Positions 7,635-14,372 of a DNA stretch of 37,353 nucleotides are shown piece by piece. The notes under the pieces are model-generated. The model had not been told where the DNA came from. It saw only the letters and a program-made list of their open reading frames with translations, and made no database searches. Position numbers and translations under genes: made by a program. The stretch is from Clostridia bacterium (GTDB taxonomy: Bacteria; Bacillota; Clostridia; Christensenellales; DTU072): assembly GCA_028701415.1 (NCBI GenBank), contig JAQVQU010000002.1, positions 1-37,353 of the forward strand, written 5' to 3'. The stretch's first letter is position 1. Each line of letters opens with the position of its first letter.

Positions 7635-7663
7635 ATTATATCATTAATTATTTATATAAAGAA
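7635..7663 (-). promoter_or_regulatory. Promoter of rnpB
   Basis: A perfect -10 TATAAT (7635-7640, minus strand) sits 7 nt before the first base of the P1 stem, as expected for an unprocessed rnpB 5' end. The best -35 at 17-bp spacing is TTCTTT (7658-7663), a weak match that abuts the nrdR stop codon. Confidence 0.6.
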
Positions 7664-7664
7664 A

Positions 7665-8126
7665 CTATTTAATTTTGTTATCAACTAATTTATTAATTTC
7701 TTCTCTCATCATATTAATGTCCGTAAATTTTCTATGGACCGAAGCAAACCTAACATATGCTACTTCATCAAGGTCCTTTAACCCTTCCATTACCATATCT
7801 CCAATTTTTTTAGAAGAAATTTCTTGAGCTAATGAATTATTTACCCTTTTTTCTATTTCACTTACCAATGAGTCAATTTGGTCTAATGATACAGGGCGTT
7901 TTTCACAAGCCTTAATTAGTCCCTTTTTAATTTTTGAAACATCAAACAATTGTCTATTTCCATCATTTTTTATAACTAAAACAGGCATGCTTTCAATTTT
8001 CTCATAAGTTGTGTATCTTTTCTTGCAAACTTCACACTCTCTTCTTCTTCTAATTGCTGATCCATCATCACTTTCTCTGCTATCAACAACTTTGCTATCA
8101 AGACTTCCACAAAAAGGACATTTCAT
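7665..8126 (-). CDS. nrdR: Transcriptional repressor NrdR
   Basis: ATP/dATP-sensing zinc-finger repressor of ribonucleotide reductase genes. The 153-residue protein has an N-terminal zinc ribbon (CPFCGS at residue 3 and CEVCKKRYTTYE near 31) with the RRRREC basic stretch between, then an ATP-cone domain (VIKNDGNRQLFDVSKIKKGLIKAC, and the later YVRFASVHRKF). Length and motif order match NrdR throughout. GGAGC precedes the ATG. It lies 45 bp after ftsZ, so it may be read from the division operon. No ribonucleotide reductase gene is in the window, and no NrdR-box pair was identified. Confidence 0.96.
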   Translation of the reverse strand: MKCPFCGSLDSKVVDSRESDDGSAIRRRRECEVCKKRYTTYEKIESMPVLVIKNDGNRQLFDVSKIKKGLIKACEKRPVSLDQIDSLVSEIEKRVNNSLAQEISSKKIGDMVMEGLKDLDEVAYVRFASVHRKFTDINMMREEINKLVDNKIK

Positions 8127-8171
8127 ATTTTTTGCTCCATTTTAAGGCTTTTTTTGTAATTATATTTTATT

Positions 8172-9386
8172 TTATCTATTACTATCTAGATTTTTAGACC
8201 TTTTTTGTAGAAAAGCAGGCAACCTGTTTGAAGACACCGGGATTCTTTGATTTTCTACATTATTGTTGTTAACATTATCACTATTTTCCCTTCCACGAAC
8301 TGACTCGTCTGGTTTTTTTTCATTAGTAAGATCCCCACTCTCTTGATATCCATACATAGTACTCATTCTCTTGTTCATGTCTTTATCTTTTTCCGTAAAA
8401 ATCTGTCTTTGCATAAGGCCATAGTTACTTGAACCGTCTGGTTTAGTTTGAAAACCTGTTGCAATAACAGTAATCACTACTTCTCCATTTAAGTTGTCAT
8501 CTATACCCATTCCAAAGATAATTTTTGCTTCTTGAGAAACTACTTCTCTAATCAATCCAACACTATCGTAGACTTCATCCATAGTCAAACCTTGATCTCC
8601 GGCGACATAAATCAATATACCTGTAGCTCCACCAATATTAGTTTCTAATAGAGTGCTTTGAACAGCTTGCTTTACTGCATCAAAAGTCCTTCGTTCCCCT
8701 TTACCACGGCCTATACCAATGTGAGCATTTCCTTGTGCTTTAATTATAGTTTTTATATCGTTAAAATCGAGATTAATTAAAGAAGGAGTCATAATAATTT
8801 CTGATATACCCTGTATACCTTGCCTTAATACATCGTCCGCAGCTTGAAATGCTTTTATAAATGGAGTTCCCTTAGGCATAAACTGTTGTAATTTTTCATT
8901 AGGTATTACCAACAATGTGTCTACATATTTCTTTAATTCAGAAATACCTTTTTCTGCGTTGTCCATCCTTACTCTACCTTCGAATCTTTCGAAAGGTTTT
9001 GTAACTACAGCTACGGTTAAAATTCCCATTTCCTTTGCCATTTCTGCAATCACTGGAGCTGCACCCGTTCCAGTGCCACCTCCCATACCGGCGGTTATAA
9101 ACAAAAGATCTGTTTCTTGAAGTATCGCTTTAATTTCTTCTTTGCTTTCTTCTGCTGCACGTTTCCCAATTTCAGGGTCAGATCCAGCCCCTAGACCTTT
9201 CGTCAATGTTGACCCAAGTTGCAGCTTTATTTGTGCATGAGACATATTTAATGCTTGCATATCCGTATTTGCAGCTATAAAAGTTGCGGAAGTGACGCCC
9301 GAAAAAATCATTCGATTTATCGCGTTATTTCCTCCCCCGCCTACTCCTATTACCTTTATATTTGCGATACCTGATGCTGTAGTCAT
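8172..9386 (-). CDS. ftsZ: Cell division GTPase FtsZ
   Basis: Tubulin homologue that forms the cytokinetic Z-ring. The 404-residue protein has the N-terminal IKVIGVGGGGNNAINRM loop, the tubulin signature GGGTGTGAAP near residue 104, and the T7-region catalytic loop (NLDFNDIKTI, with the usual D-x-x-D type acidic pair reading DFND). A low-complexity Asn/Glu-rich linker of about 50 residues follows the core and ends in the conserved C-terminal peptide RLPAFLQKRSK, the usual binding site for FtsA. Strong AGGAGG before the ATG lies inside the end of ftsA; the two genes are separated by one base, so translation is probably coupled. Confidence 0.98.
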   Translation of the reverse strand: MTTASGIANIKVIGVGGGGNNAINRMIFSGVTSATFIAANTDMQALNMSHAQIKLQLGSTLTKGLGAGSDPEIGKRAAEESKEEIKAILQETDLLFITAGMGGGTGTGAAPVIAEMAKEMGILTVAVVTKPFERFEGRVRMDNAEKGISELKKYVDTLLVIPNEKLQQFMPKGTPFIKAFQAADDVLRQGIQGISEIIMTPSLINLDFNDIKTIIKAQGNAHIGIGRGKGERRTFDAVKQAVQSTLLETNIGGATGILIYVAGDQGLTMDEVYDSVGLIREVVSQEAKIIFGMGIDDNLNGEVVITVIATGFQTKPDGSSNYGLMQRQIFTEKDKDMNKRMSTMYGYQESGDLTNEKKPDESVRGRENSDNVNNNNVENQRIPVSSNRLPAFLQKRSKNLDSNR

Positions 9387-9387
9387 A

Positions 9388-10557
9388 TTATTTCCTCCTG
9401 AAAATATACTTGAAATTATTTAACAATCTCTTTAAAAACCCTGTTTTATTTATCTTTGTTTGCATCAACATAAGCAAGGATGCTATCCCGCTAAATGAAG
9501 GCTTATTGTATTGAGGAATTGGGGACGAGAGAATCTCTATATTTTTACCAAGAATTTGTGCCATCCTTTCTTTAGCACCAATTATGTTGGCAAAACCAGT
9601 TCCGGTCAAATATATCGGGATGTTATCTGAAGCCTTATATGGGCAATTATTTATTGCCTTTTGGACATAATCACAGATATCATCAATGGTGGAAATAGCT
9701 ACCTCATTTATATCTGAAATTTTATAAACAGAATTAGAATTCTTTACAGGAATAAAATATTGGTCATTTGTAGAAGGAGACAAATTAATGTTAATTTTTT
9801 CTGACAAAGCTACAACATGGTCATAAGGGATATTTAATACATCCATTAAGTCTGAGGCAATATATCCCCCACCCAAAGAAAAAGATTTAATAAAAATCAT
9901 CCCGTCTCCTTGAGAAAAAGCAACAGAACTACTAATAAACCCAACATCCACTAAAAATGCCCCATTATCTCTAGCAACTCGTGGCATTAAAAACATAATT
10001 TCTGCTAACATTGTAGAGGTATACTCAAAATTTATTTTTAATTCATCTGAGATGTCGTTAAACAAGTCATAAAAGTATCTGTCGCAAAGAACATAAGATA
10101 TTTGAGCTTTAATGTTTTGTGCAAACTTACCTTCCGGACATAAAGTGCAATCATTTTCATCTAAAATATAGCAAATAGGGGAAGCATTAATTGCGACATG
10201 GGAATCATTTTTTAGAGGCTCACCTTTGATAAGAATATTATCTGCATCTCTAGAAATAATCTTTCTTCGAGTTGGGCCCAAAGACATTTCAACCTCTTTT
10301 TGAATTACCTGAGTAAATTCTCCGGGTACTCCCACAAGAATTTTTGATATTTTCCCAAAAATAGAGGTTTCACACTCCTTAATTAGCGACTTAATGCAAA
10401 AAAATAGATCCTCTTCATCAATAAAATTTCCATTCTGGAAACCAAGATATGCTTTATAAGACTCATAAAAAAAACTGTTTGAACATTTTTCATCAATAAT
10501 GGCTAAAGTTATATTATCCGAACCAATATTTAATATAGCATCTTTAATTGTTTTCAT
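9388..10557 (-). CDS. ftsA: Divergent FtsA-like actin-fold division protein
   Basis: Probable membrane tether for FtsZ. The case rests on position directly before ftsZ, length (389 residues), actin-like fold elements and an amphipathic C-terminal helix GFLKRLLNNFKYIFRRK at 373-389 like the membrane-targeting sequence of FtsA. An N-terminal strand (DAILNIGSDNITLAII) corresponds to phosphate-1. However, the phosphate-2 loop near residue 204 reads DVGFISSSV instead of a DxGxGTT-type sequence, and the adenosine motif near 320 reads LTGTGFANIIG instead of the usual GGG/S form. ATP binding may be weak or lost. SHS2-like middle region around 85-170 could not be confirmed by eye. FtsZ retains its C-terminal peptide, consistent with a working partner. 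Confidence 0.75.
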   Translation of the reverse strand: MKTIKDAILNIGSDNITLAIIDEKCSNSFFYESYKAYLGFQNGNFIDEEDLFFCIKSLIKECETSIFGKISKILVGVPGEFTQVIQKEVEMSLGPTRRKIISRDADNILIKGEPLKNDSHVAINASPICYILDENDCTLCPEGKFAQNIKAQISYVLCDRYFYDLFNDISDELKINFEYTSTMLAEIMFLMPRVARDNGAFLVDVGFISSSVAFSQGDGMIFIKSFSLGGGYIASDLMDVLNIPYDHVVALSEKININLSPSTNDQYFIPVKNSNSVYKISDINEVAISTIDDICDYVQKAINNCPYKASDNIPIYLTGTGFANIIGAKERMAQILGKNIEILSSPIPQYNKPSFSGIASLLMLMQTKINKTGFLKRLLNNFKYIFRRK

Positions 10558-10603
10558 TTTGATTAACCTATTTTAGTGGACTTAAACACAGTTTTTGTAA
10601 TTT

Positions 10604-10618
10604 ATACTACAATAGTAT
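10604..10618 (-). promoter_or_regulatory. Perfect inverted repeat upstream of ftsA
   Basis: ATACTA-TTG-TAGTAT is a perfect 6-bp dyad with a 3-nt centre in the 75-bp gap between the 79-residue gene and ftsA. A TATACT that could act as a -10 element (10614-10619) overlaps it, with only poor -35 candidates. It could be an operator or a chance AT-rich dyad. Confidence 0.25.
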
Positions 10619-10632
10619 ATCATAAACTTTTT

Positions 10633-10872
10633 TCAAACAACATTATCAAAAACACTATAATTCAAAAAACACTCTGATCTTTCATATACTAGGTCTTCAG
10701 TAAATGATATTTGGGGGGCTTCAGGAGTCTCACCTAGACAATTACTAATGCTATTGTTCACATCAAAATAAGTAATCTCTTCTGAATAAATTAACCCAAT
10801 GACTATCACGCTTGCCAATACTGTAATTGAGATAACAAAAGCTAATATATTTTTCAATAAAGTATTTTTCAT
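10633..10872 (-). CDS. Small single-TM protein in the division cluster, unrecognised
   Basis: A 79-residue protein with a lysine-rich start (MKNTLLKN), one TM helix at about 8-30, and a 49-residue acidic and aromatic extracytoplasmic portion containing two cysteines (SNCLGET and SECFLNY). Inside-positive topology would put the C-terminal part outside the cell. GAGGATAAATA lies just before the ATG, supporting real translation. It sits between rsmH-side genes and ftsA, where canonical clusters encode FtsL or DivIB/FtsQ. FtsL has a coiled coil after its TM helix, which is not seen here, and FtsQ is far larger. I do not recognise a family. A role in division is inferred from position only. Confidence 0.65.
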   Translation of the reverse strand: MKNTLLKNILAFVISITVLASVIVIGLIYSEEITYFDVNNSISNCLGETPEAPQISFTEDLVYERSECFLNYSVFDNVV

Positions 10873-10954
10873 TTATTTATCCTCAACCATTCCGAAAGGC
10901 CATTCAATATATTGCAAATATATCCATTTGGATTTAACCAAGGCTTAATATCAA

Positions 10955-11431
10955 TTAGCCTATTAATGTAAAAAAAAACAATGCAGCAACCCCAATCAAA
11001 GATAATAAGTATAAAGAAATGAATATTTTAGCCCTTTTACTTATATGTTCTTTTTCTTTCTTTACTGCAGAATATACACTTTTTCCAGAATGATATTTTT
11101 CATTAAATTCCTCTAAACTTAAAATCTTGTCTGGATTCATTCTGTTAATTTGAGATAGCATATAATCATCATAAGTTTTAAACGTTTGAGAAATACTTTC
11201 TTGAACCTTTTGTTTATTTTTTTCCCTTGTATTAGTCCTCACTTTTTCATTCGCTCTCATCGAAGGAACTGAAACAAGGTATTCGTTAGTGTATAGAATT
11301 GAAATATTATCAGCACGCTTCTTTTCTTGCATAAATCTATCGTAATCAGTCATTAATTCTTGATCCCTGCCAATTCGATCAAATACATCATTATTTTGCA
11401 TTGCTGCAACATCTCTTCTTAGTGTAACCAT
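10955..11431 (-). CDS. Tail-anchored protein downstream of rsmH, unrecognised
   Basis: A 158-residue protein, charged and probably helical over residues 1-130, with a single TM helix at about 134-157 ending only one residue from the C-terminus. The topology is that of a tail-anchored membrane protein with a cytoplasmic N-domain. GGAGGAG directly before the ATG is a strong ribosome binding site. It occupies the usual ftsL position right after rsmH, but FtsL is N-terminally anchored with an extracellular coiled coil, so it is not a standard FtsL. A conserved-looking segment LSLEEFNEKYHSGKS precedes the TM region. No family was recognised; in Mollicutes an unrelated-looking hypothetical gene also stands between rsmH and ftsZ. 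Confidence 0.7.
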   Translation of the reverse strand: MVTLRRDVAAMQNNDVFDRIGRDQELMTDYDRFMQEKKRADNISILYTNEYLVSVPSMRANEKVRTNTREKNKQKVQESISQTFKTYDDYMLSQINRMNPDKILSLEEFNEKYHSGKSVYSAVKKEKEHISKRAKIFISLYLLSLIGVAALFFFTLIG

Positions 11432-11460
11432 TTTTTCTCCTCCAAATTCAATAAATTATA

Positions 11461-12399
11461 TTAAATTCTCTCCGCAATCCTCAATTTTGCGCTCTTGGCT
11501 CTTTTGTTGTTATTTAATTCTTCTGAACAAGCAATTATTGGTCTCGGCGTAATGATTTTGACTTCCCTCTTTTTGTTACATGTGCAAATCGGAGATCTTT
11601 TGTCACAAATACAGTCTTTTTCCAAGTAATTGAATGCACTTTTTATTATTCTATCTTCTAGAGAGTGAAAGCTGATTACCGCTATTCTCCCCCGACTTTT
11701 TAACCTGAGGCTGACAGACAATATAAAATCATACAACCCATTCAGCTCCTGATTAACTTCTATTCTCAAAGCTTGAAATACTCTTTTCGCAGGATTCCCA
11801 TCTCTATAATTTTGTGGATAACAAGACTTTATCAACTCCGAAAGTTCATAAGTTGTTTGAATCTCCTTATCTTTTCTTTGCGTGATTATCTTCGCCGCAA
11901 TTTTCCCTGCATAATTTTCTTCGCCATATTCTCTGAAGATTTTTGCCATATCCTCAAATGTTGCATCTTTCAATAATTCATATGCGGAAATTCCTTTGCT
12001 TTGATCCATTCTCATGTCAAGTTTTCCATCATTTACGTAAGAAAAACCCCTATCAGGATTATCAATTTGCAAAGAAGATACCCCCAAATCAAGCAAAATC
12101 CCATCGATTTCTTTAACGTTCATATTGTCAAGATACTTAGAAAGATTTTTATAATCGTCTTGAATTATTGTTACCTTGTCATCATATATTTGTAAATTTT
12201 TACGAGCTATCTTAAGCGCTTCAGAGTCCAGATCAAAGCATATTAGTTTTCCCGATGTTAATTTGCTTGCTATTTCCTTTGAATGTCCCCCTAGTCCTAC
12301 AGTGCCATCTATATAAATCCCTTTTGGGTTTATAGACAAACCATCGATTGTTTCTTTCAGTAATACTGGTATATGACTGATTTTATGGTCACTAATCAT
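11461..12399 (-). CDS. rsmH: 16S rRNA (cytosine1402-N4)-methyltransferase RsmH
   Basis: SAM-dependent methyltransferase that makes N4-methylcytidine at 16S position 1402 in the decoding centre. The 312-residue protein has HIPVLLKE near the start, the SAM loop YIDGTVGLGGHS near residue 30, LLDLGVSS near 103, RVFQALRIEVN near 213 and VISFHSLEDRI near 240, the full set of RsmH motifs at normal length. A cysteine-rich insertion near 258-272 (CICDKRSPICTC) resembles that of many Bacillota versions. The start overlaps the mraZ stop by 4 nt (ATGA), indicating coupling. Part of the mraZ-led division operon. Confidence 0.97.
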   Translation of the reverse strand: MISDHKISHIPVLLKETIDGLSINPKGIYIDGTVGLGGHSKEIASKLTSGKLICFDLDSEALKIARKNLQIYDDKVTIIQDDYKNLSKYLDNMNVKEIDGILLDLGVSSLQIDNPDRGFSYVNDGKLDMRMDQSKGISAYELLKDATFEDMAKIFREYGEENYAGKIAAKIITQRKDKEIQTTYELSELIKSCYPQNYRDGNPAKRVFQALRIEVNQELNGLYDFILSVSLRLKSRGRIAVISFHSLEDRIIKSAFNYLEKDCICDKRSPICTCNKKREVKIITPRPIIACSEELNNNKRAKSAKLRIAERI

Positions 12400-12827
12400 A
12401 TTTGATACTCATTTAATTTAACAAATTCACTATCAAAGCTTTCAGCTGTATCAAATCCCTTTTCTATATATTTTTCTTCGCTCCATATTTCTATTCTCTT
12501 ATTGACCCCAATAAAAACTACCTGCTTTTGAATTCCCGCATAATCTCTAGCTTTTTGGGGCAAAATGAAACGATTTTGAGAATCTTCTTCGGGAATAATT
12601 AACGAAGACATTATTTTTCTTACTGCATCCTGAGCCTTTAAATTACTAAGGGGGATACTATCTATCTTTTCAGCAATTTTTTCAAACTCATCAGGGGGCA
12701 TTACAAAAAGACATCCGCCTGTTCCATGCAATAAATAATATTCCTCCCCAATTAAATTTCTAAGTTTATTAGGAATTCGCATTCTATTTTTATCGTCTAA
12801 TTGTAAATGATATTCGCCAAAGAACAT
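12396..12827 (-). CDS. mraZ: Transcriptional regulator MraZ
   Basis: DNA-binding protein of the SpoVT-AbrB/swapped-hairpin fold that represses its own division operon. The 143-residue product shows the two tandem MraZ repeats. The first has YHLQLDDKNRMRIPNKLR near residue 6; the second has SQNRFILPQKARDYAG followed by FIGVNKRIEIW near 85-115. AAGGAGAA lies 6 nt before the ATG. It is the first gene of the mraZ-rsmH-x-y-ftsA-ftsZ cluster, and the DNA just upstream holds a promoter with two MraZ-like boxes over the -35, so autoregulation is likely. Length is the family norm. Confidence 0.97.
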   Translation of the reverse strand: MFFGEYHLQLDDKNRMRIPNKLRNLIGEEYYLLHGTGGCLFVMPPDEFEKIAEKIDSIPLSNLKAQDAVRKIMSSLIIPEEDSQNRFILPQKARDYAGIQKQVVFIGVNKRIEIWSEEKYIEKGFDTAESFDSEFVKLNEYQI

Positions 12828-12849
12828 TTTTATTCTCCTTCATAATATG

Positions 12850-12883
12850 ATTATAGGCTAAATATTTTCCACTTTCAACCACT
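12850..12883 (-). promoter_or_regulatory. mraZ promoter with MraZ-like operator boxes
   Basis: On the minus strand a -35 TTGAAA (12873-12878) and a consensus -10 TATAAT (12850-12855) are 17 bp apart. Two AGTGG boxes (centred at 12881 and 12871) repeat at exactly 10 bp, one on each side of and partly over the -35. Known MraZ operators are tandem GTGG-type repeats about one helical turn apart in front of mraZ, so this is a good match, though usually three or four boxes are present and only two are clear here. Confidence 0.75.
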
Positions 12884-12949
12884 AATGGGTAATTTTCTAT
12901 GGTTTTTTGCTAATAAATAGGGATTTAATAGATTTTTGTTGTCTAAATC

Positions 12950-12990
12950 TAAATAAAAACCGGGACTTAGAACAAATGTTCTAACCCCGG
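12950..12990 (-). terminator. Terminator downstream of the tig-clpPX-engB-phosphoesterase unit
   Basis: The minus-strand RNA forms a long GC-rich hairpin, CCGGGgTTAGAAC-ATTT-GTTCTAAgtCCCGG, followed by UUUUUA. Stem of about 12 pairs with one mismatch. It closes the operon ending with the phosphoesterase and isolates the mraZ promoter. Confidence 0.85.
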
Positions 12991-13017
12991 TCAAGTTTAA
13001 CAATCTTAGTCTATTTT

Positions 13018-13725
13018 TTAATAAATTAAAGTAAGTTTATTATTACGTAAATCACAGGAAGTTAAATAATACTTAATATTATTTTTTTCTATATATAATG
13101 ACGTTTTGCTCGTTTTTCCATGCAAATGGCCGTATACCACCGAATCAACCTTATATTGTTCAAAAATTTTTGTAAAAATTGAATCATCATAAGAAGAATT
13201 AAAGGGAGGAAAATGTATCATCAAAATTAATTTATCTTCAGCCTGCTTTTTAACGAGAGCATCTTCTAGACTCATATTAATTCTTATTATTTCCCTATCT
13301 AATATTTTCTTATCCGAATTAGAGGCTGTAATTCCTTTCTCTGGGATGGTCCATCCTCGGCTTCCACATATAACGTAATTTCCTATTTTAAAAGAATCGT
13401 GTCTTATTATGTTAATATTTTCGGGCAGAGAATCTCTTATTTTTTTTATTCCTGTGCTAGATGAACACCAATAATCATGATTACCTCTTACAAAAACCTT
13501 AATCCCCTTCCTTTTAGAAATTTCCAATAAATCTTTTTCAGCTTCTTTCAGAGATAGAGCCCAAGACAAATCACCCGGGATTAAAACACAGTCCTCTTCT
13601 TGAACTTTCGAATCCCAATCCATGGATATTTTTTCCCAATGTTCGTTCCATATTGGGCCAAAAACAAACATTGGTTTGTCCGAAGAAAAGGATAAATGTA
13701 AATCACTAATGGAATAAATCTTCAT
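13018..13725 (-). CDS. Calcineurin-like metallophosphoesterase
   Basis: Probable cytoplasmic phosphoesterase with a dinuclear metal site; substrate unknown. The 235-residue protein has all the metal-ligand blocks in order: SDLHLS near residue 7, PGDLSWA near 50, VRGNHDYW near 79, MIHFPPF near 170, and YGHLHGKT near 197. There is no signal peptide or TM segment. The GDLSWA...GNHDYW pattern with the PIWNEHWE insertion matches a Clostridia-type family annotated simply as metallophosphoesterase. The gene starts 21 bp after engB and is last in the tig-clpP-clpX-engB unit, ahead of a strong terminator, so it is probably co-expressed with the proteostasis genes. Confidence 0.88.
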   Translation of the reverse strand: MKIYSISDLHLSFSSDKPMFVFGPIWNEHWEKISMDWDSKVQEEDCVLIPGDLSWALSLKEAEKDLLEISKRKGIKVFVRGNHDYWCSSSTGIKKIRDSLPENINIIRHDSFKIGNYVICGSRGWTIPEKGITASNSDKKILDREIIRINMSLEDALVKKQAEDKLILMIHFPPFNSSYDDSIFTKIFEQYKVDSVVYGHLHGKTSKTSLYIEKNNIKYYLTSCDLRNNKLTLIY

Positions 13726-13746
13726 TTTTTCAAGTGTTCCACTTAT

Positions 13747-14346
13747 CTAATTTATATTTTGCAAAGCGTCTAGTTGCTTTCCAATCCTTGCCAAAATTTC
13801 TGCCTTGCCTATTTTGTATTTTGCGGATACCATAATAATGTTATCTGCGCCTATTTTTAACTGATTCGCAATAATTTGCTTCTTGGTTGAGAGAGTATTT
13901 TTTTGTATTAAATCGCATTTTGAAATTATAACTGAGAAGGGTATTCTGTTTTTATAAAAATACTCCATCATAGCCGTATCGCTGGAAGCAACATCCCTTC
14001 TAGCATCTAGAATAAACAATGCTAGGCTTTTTTTTGCAGTTAGAAAGAATCTGTTTATCAAAAAAGACCATTTATTTCTTGTCTCTTTAGAAACCTTAGC
14101 ATATCCATACCCAGGAAGATCTACTATAAAAAAAGCTCCTTCATTACAAGAATAATAATTAATTGTTTTTGTTTTCCCAGGATCTTTCGATGTCCTAGCA
14201 AGTGTATTGCACCCACACAAATAATTTATTAGAGAAGACTTTCCAACATTTGACCGACCTACGAGTGCTATTTGTGGTTTGTCAATAAGTAGAGGCTCTA
14301 TATCTTCCATGATTATTTTATAAATCTCTGCTTTTATGGAATTCAT
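13747..14346 (-). CDS. engB: Ribosome biogenesis GTPase YsxC/EngB
   Basis: Essential GTPase for late 50S assembly. The 199-residue protein has G1 GRSNVGKSS near residue 30, the G2 region GKTKTINYY near 58, G3 DLPGYGYAKV near 75 and G4 ISKCDLI near 142, with the family-typical KNRIPFSV preceding G4 and VSAKYKIG at G5. Size is normal. GAGAG lies before the ATG. It follows clpX by 26 bp; the clpX-(lon)-engB order is widespread in Bacillota. SAM or other fused domains are absent. Confidence 0.96.
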   Translation of the reverse strand: MNSIKAEIYKIIMEDIEPLLIDKPQIALVGRSNVGKSSLINYLCGCNTLARTSKDPGKTKTINYYSCNEGAFFIVDLPGYGYAKVSKETRNKWSFLINRFFLTAKKSLALFILDARRDVASSDTAMMEYFYKNRIPFSVIISKCDLIQKNTLSTKKQIIANQLKIGADNIIMVSAKYKIGKAEILARIGKQLDALQNIN

Positions 14347-14372
14347 TTTACTCTCTTAGCGCATACAAAATT

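Noticed and set aside
10604..10618. Inverted repeat before ftsA as a firm operator
   Set aside because: Perfect 6-bp dyads arise often in AT-rich DNA, the promoter around it is poor and no second copy was seen; kept only as a low-confidence feature.
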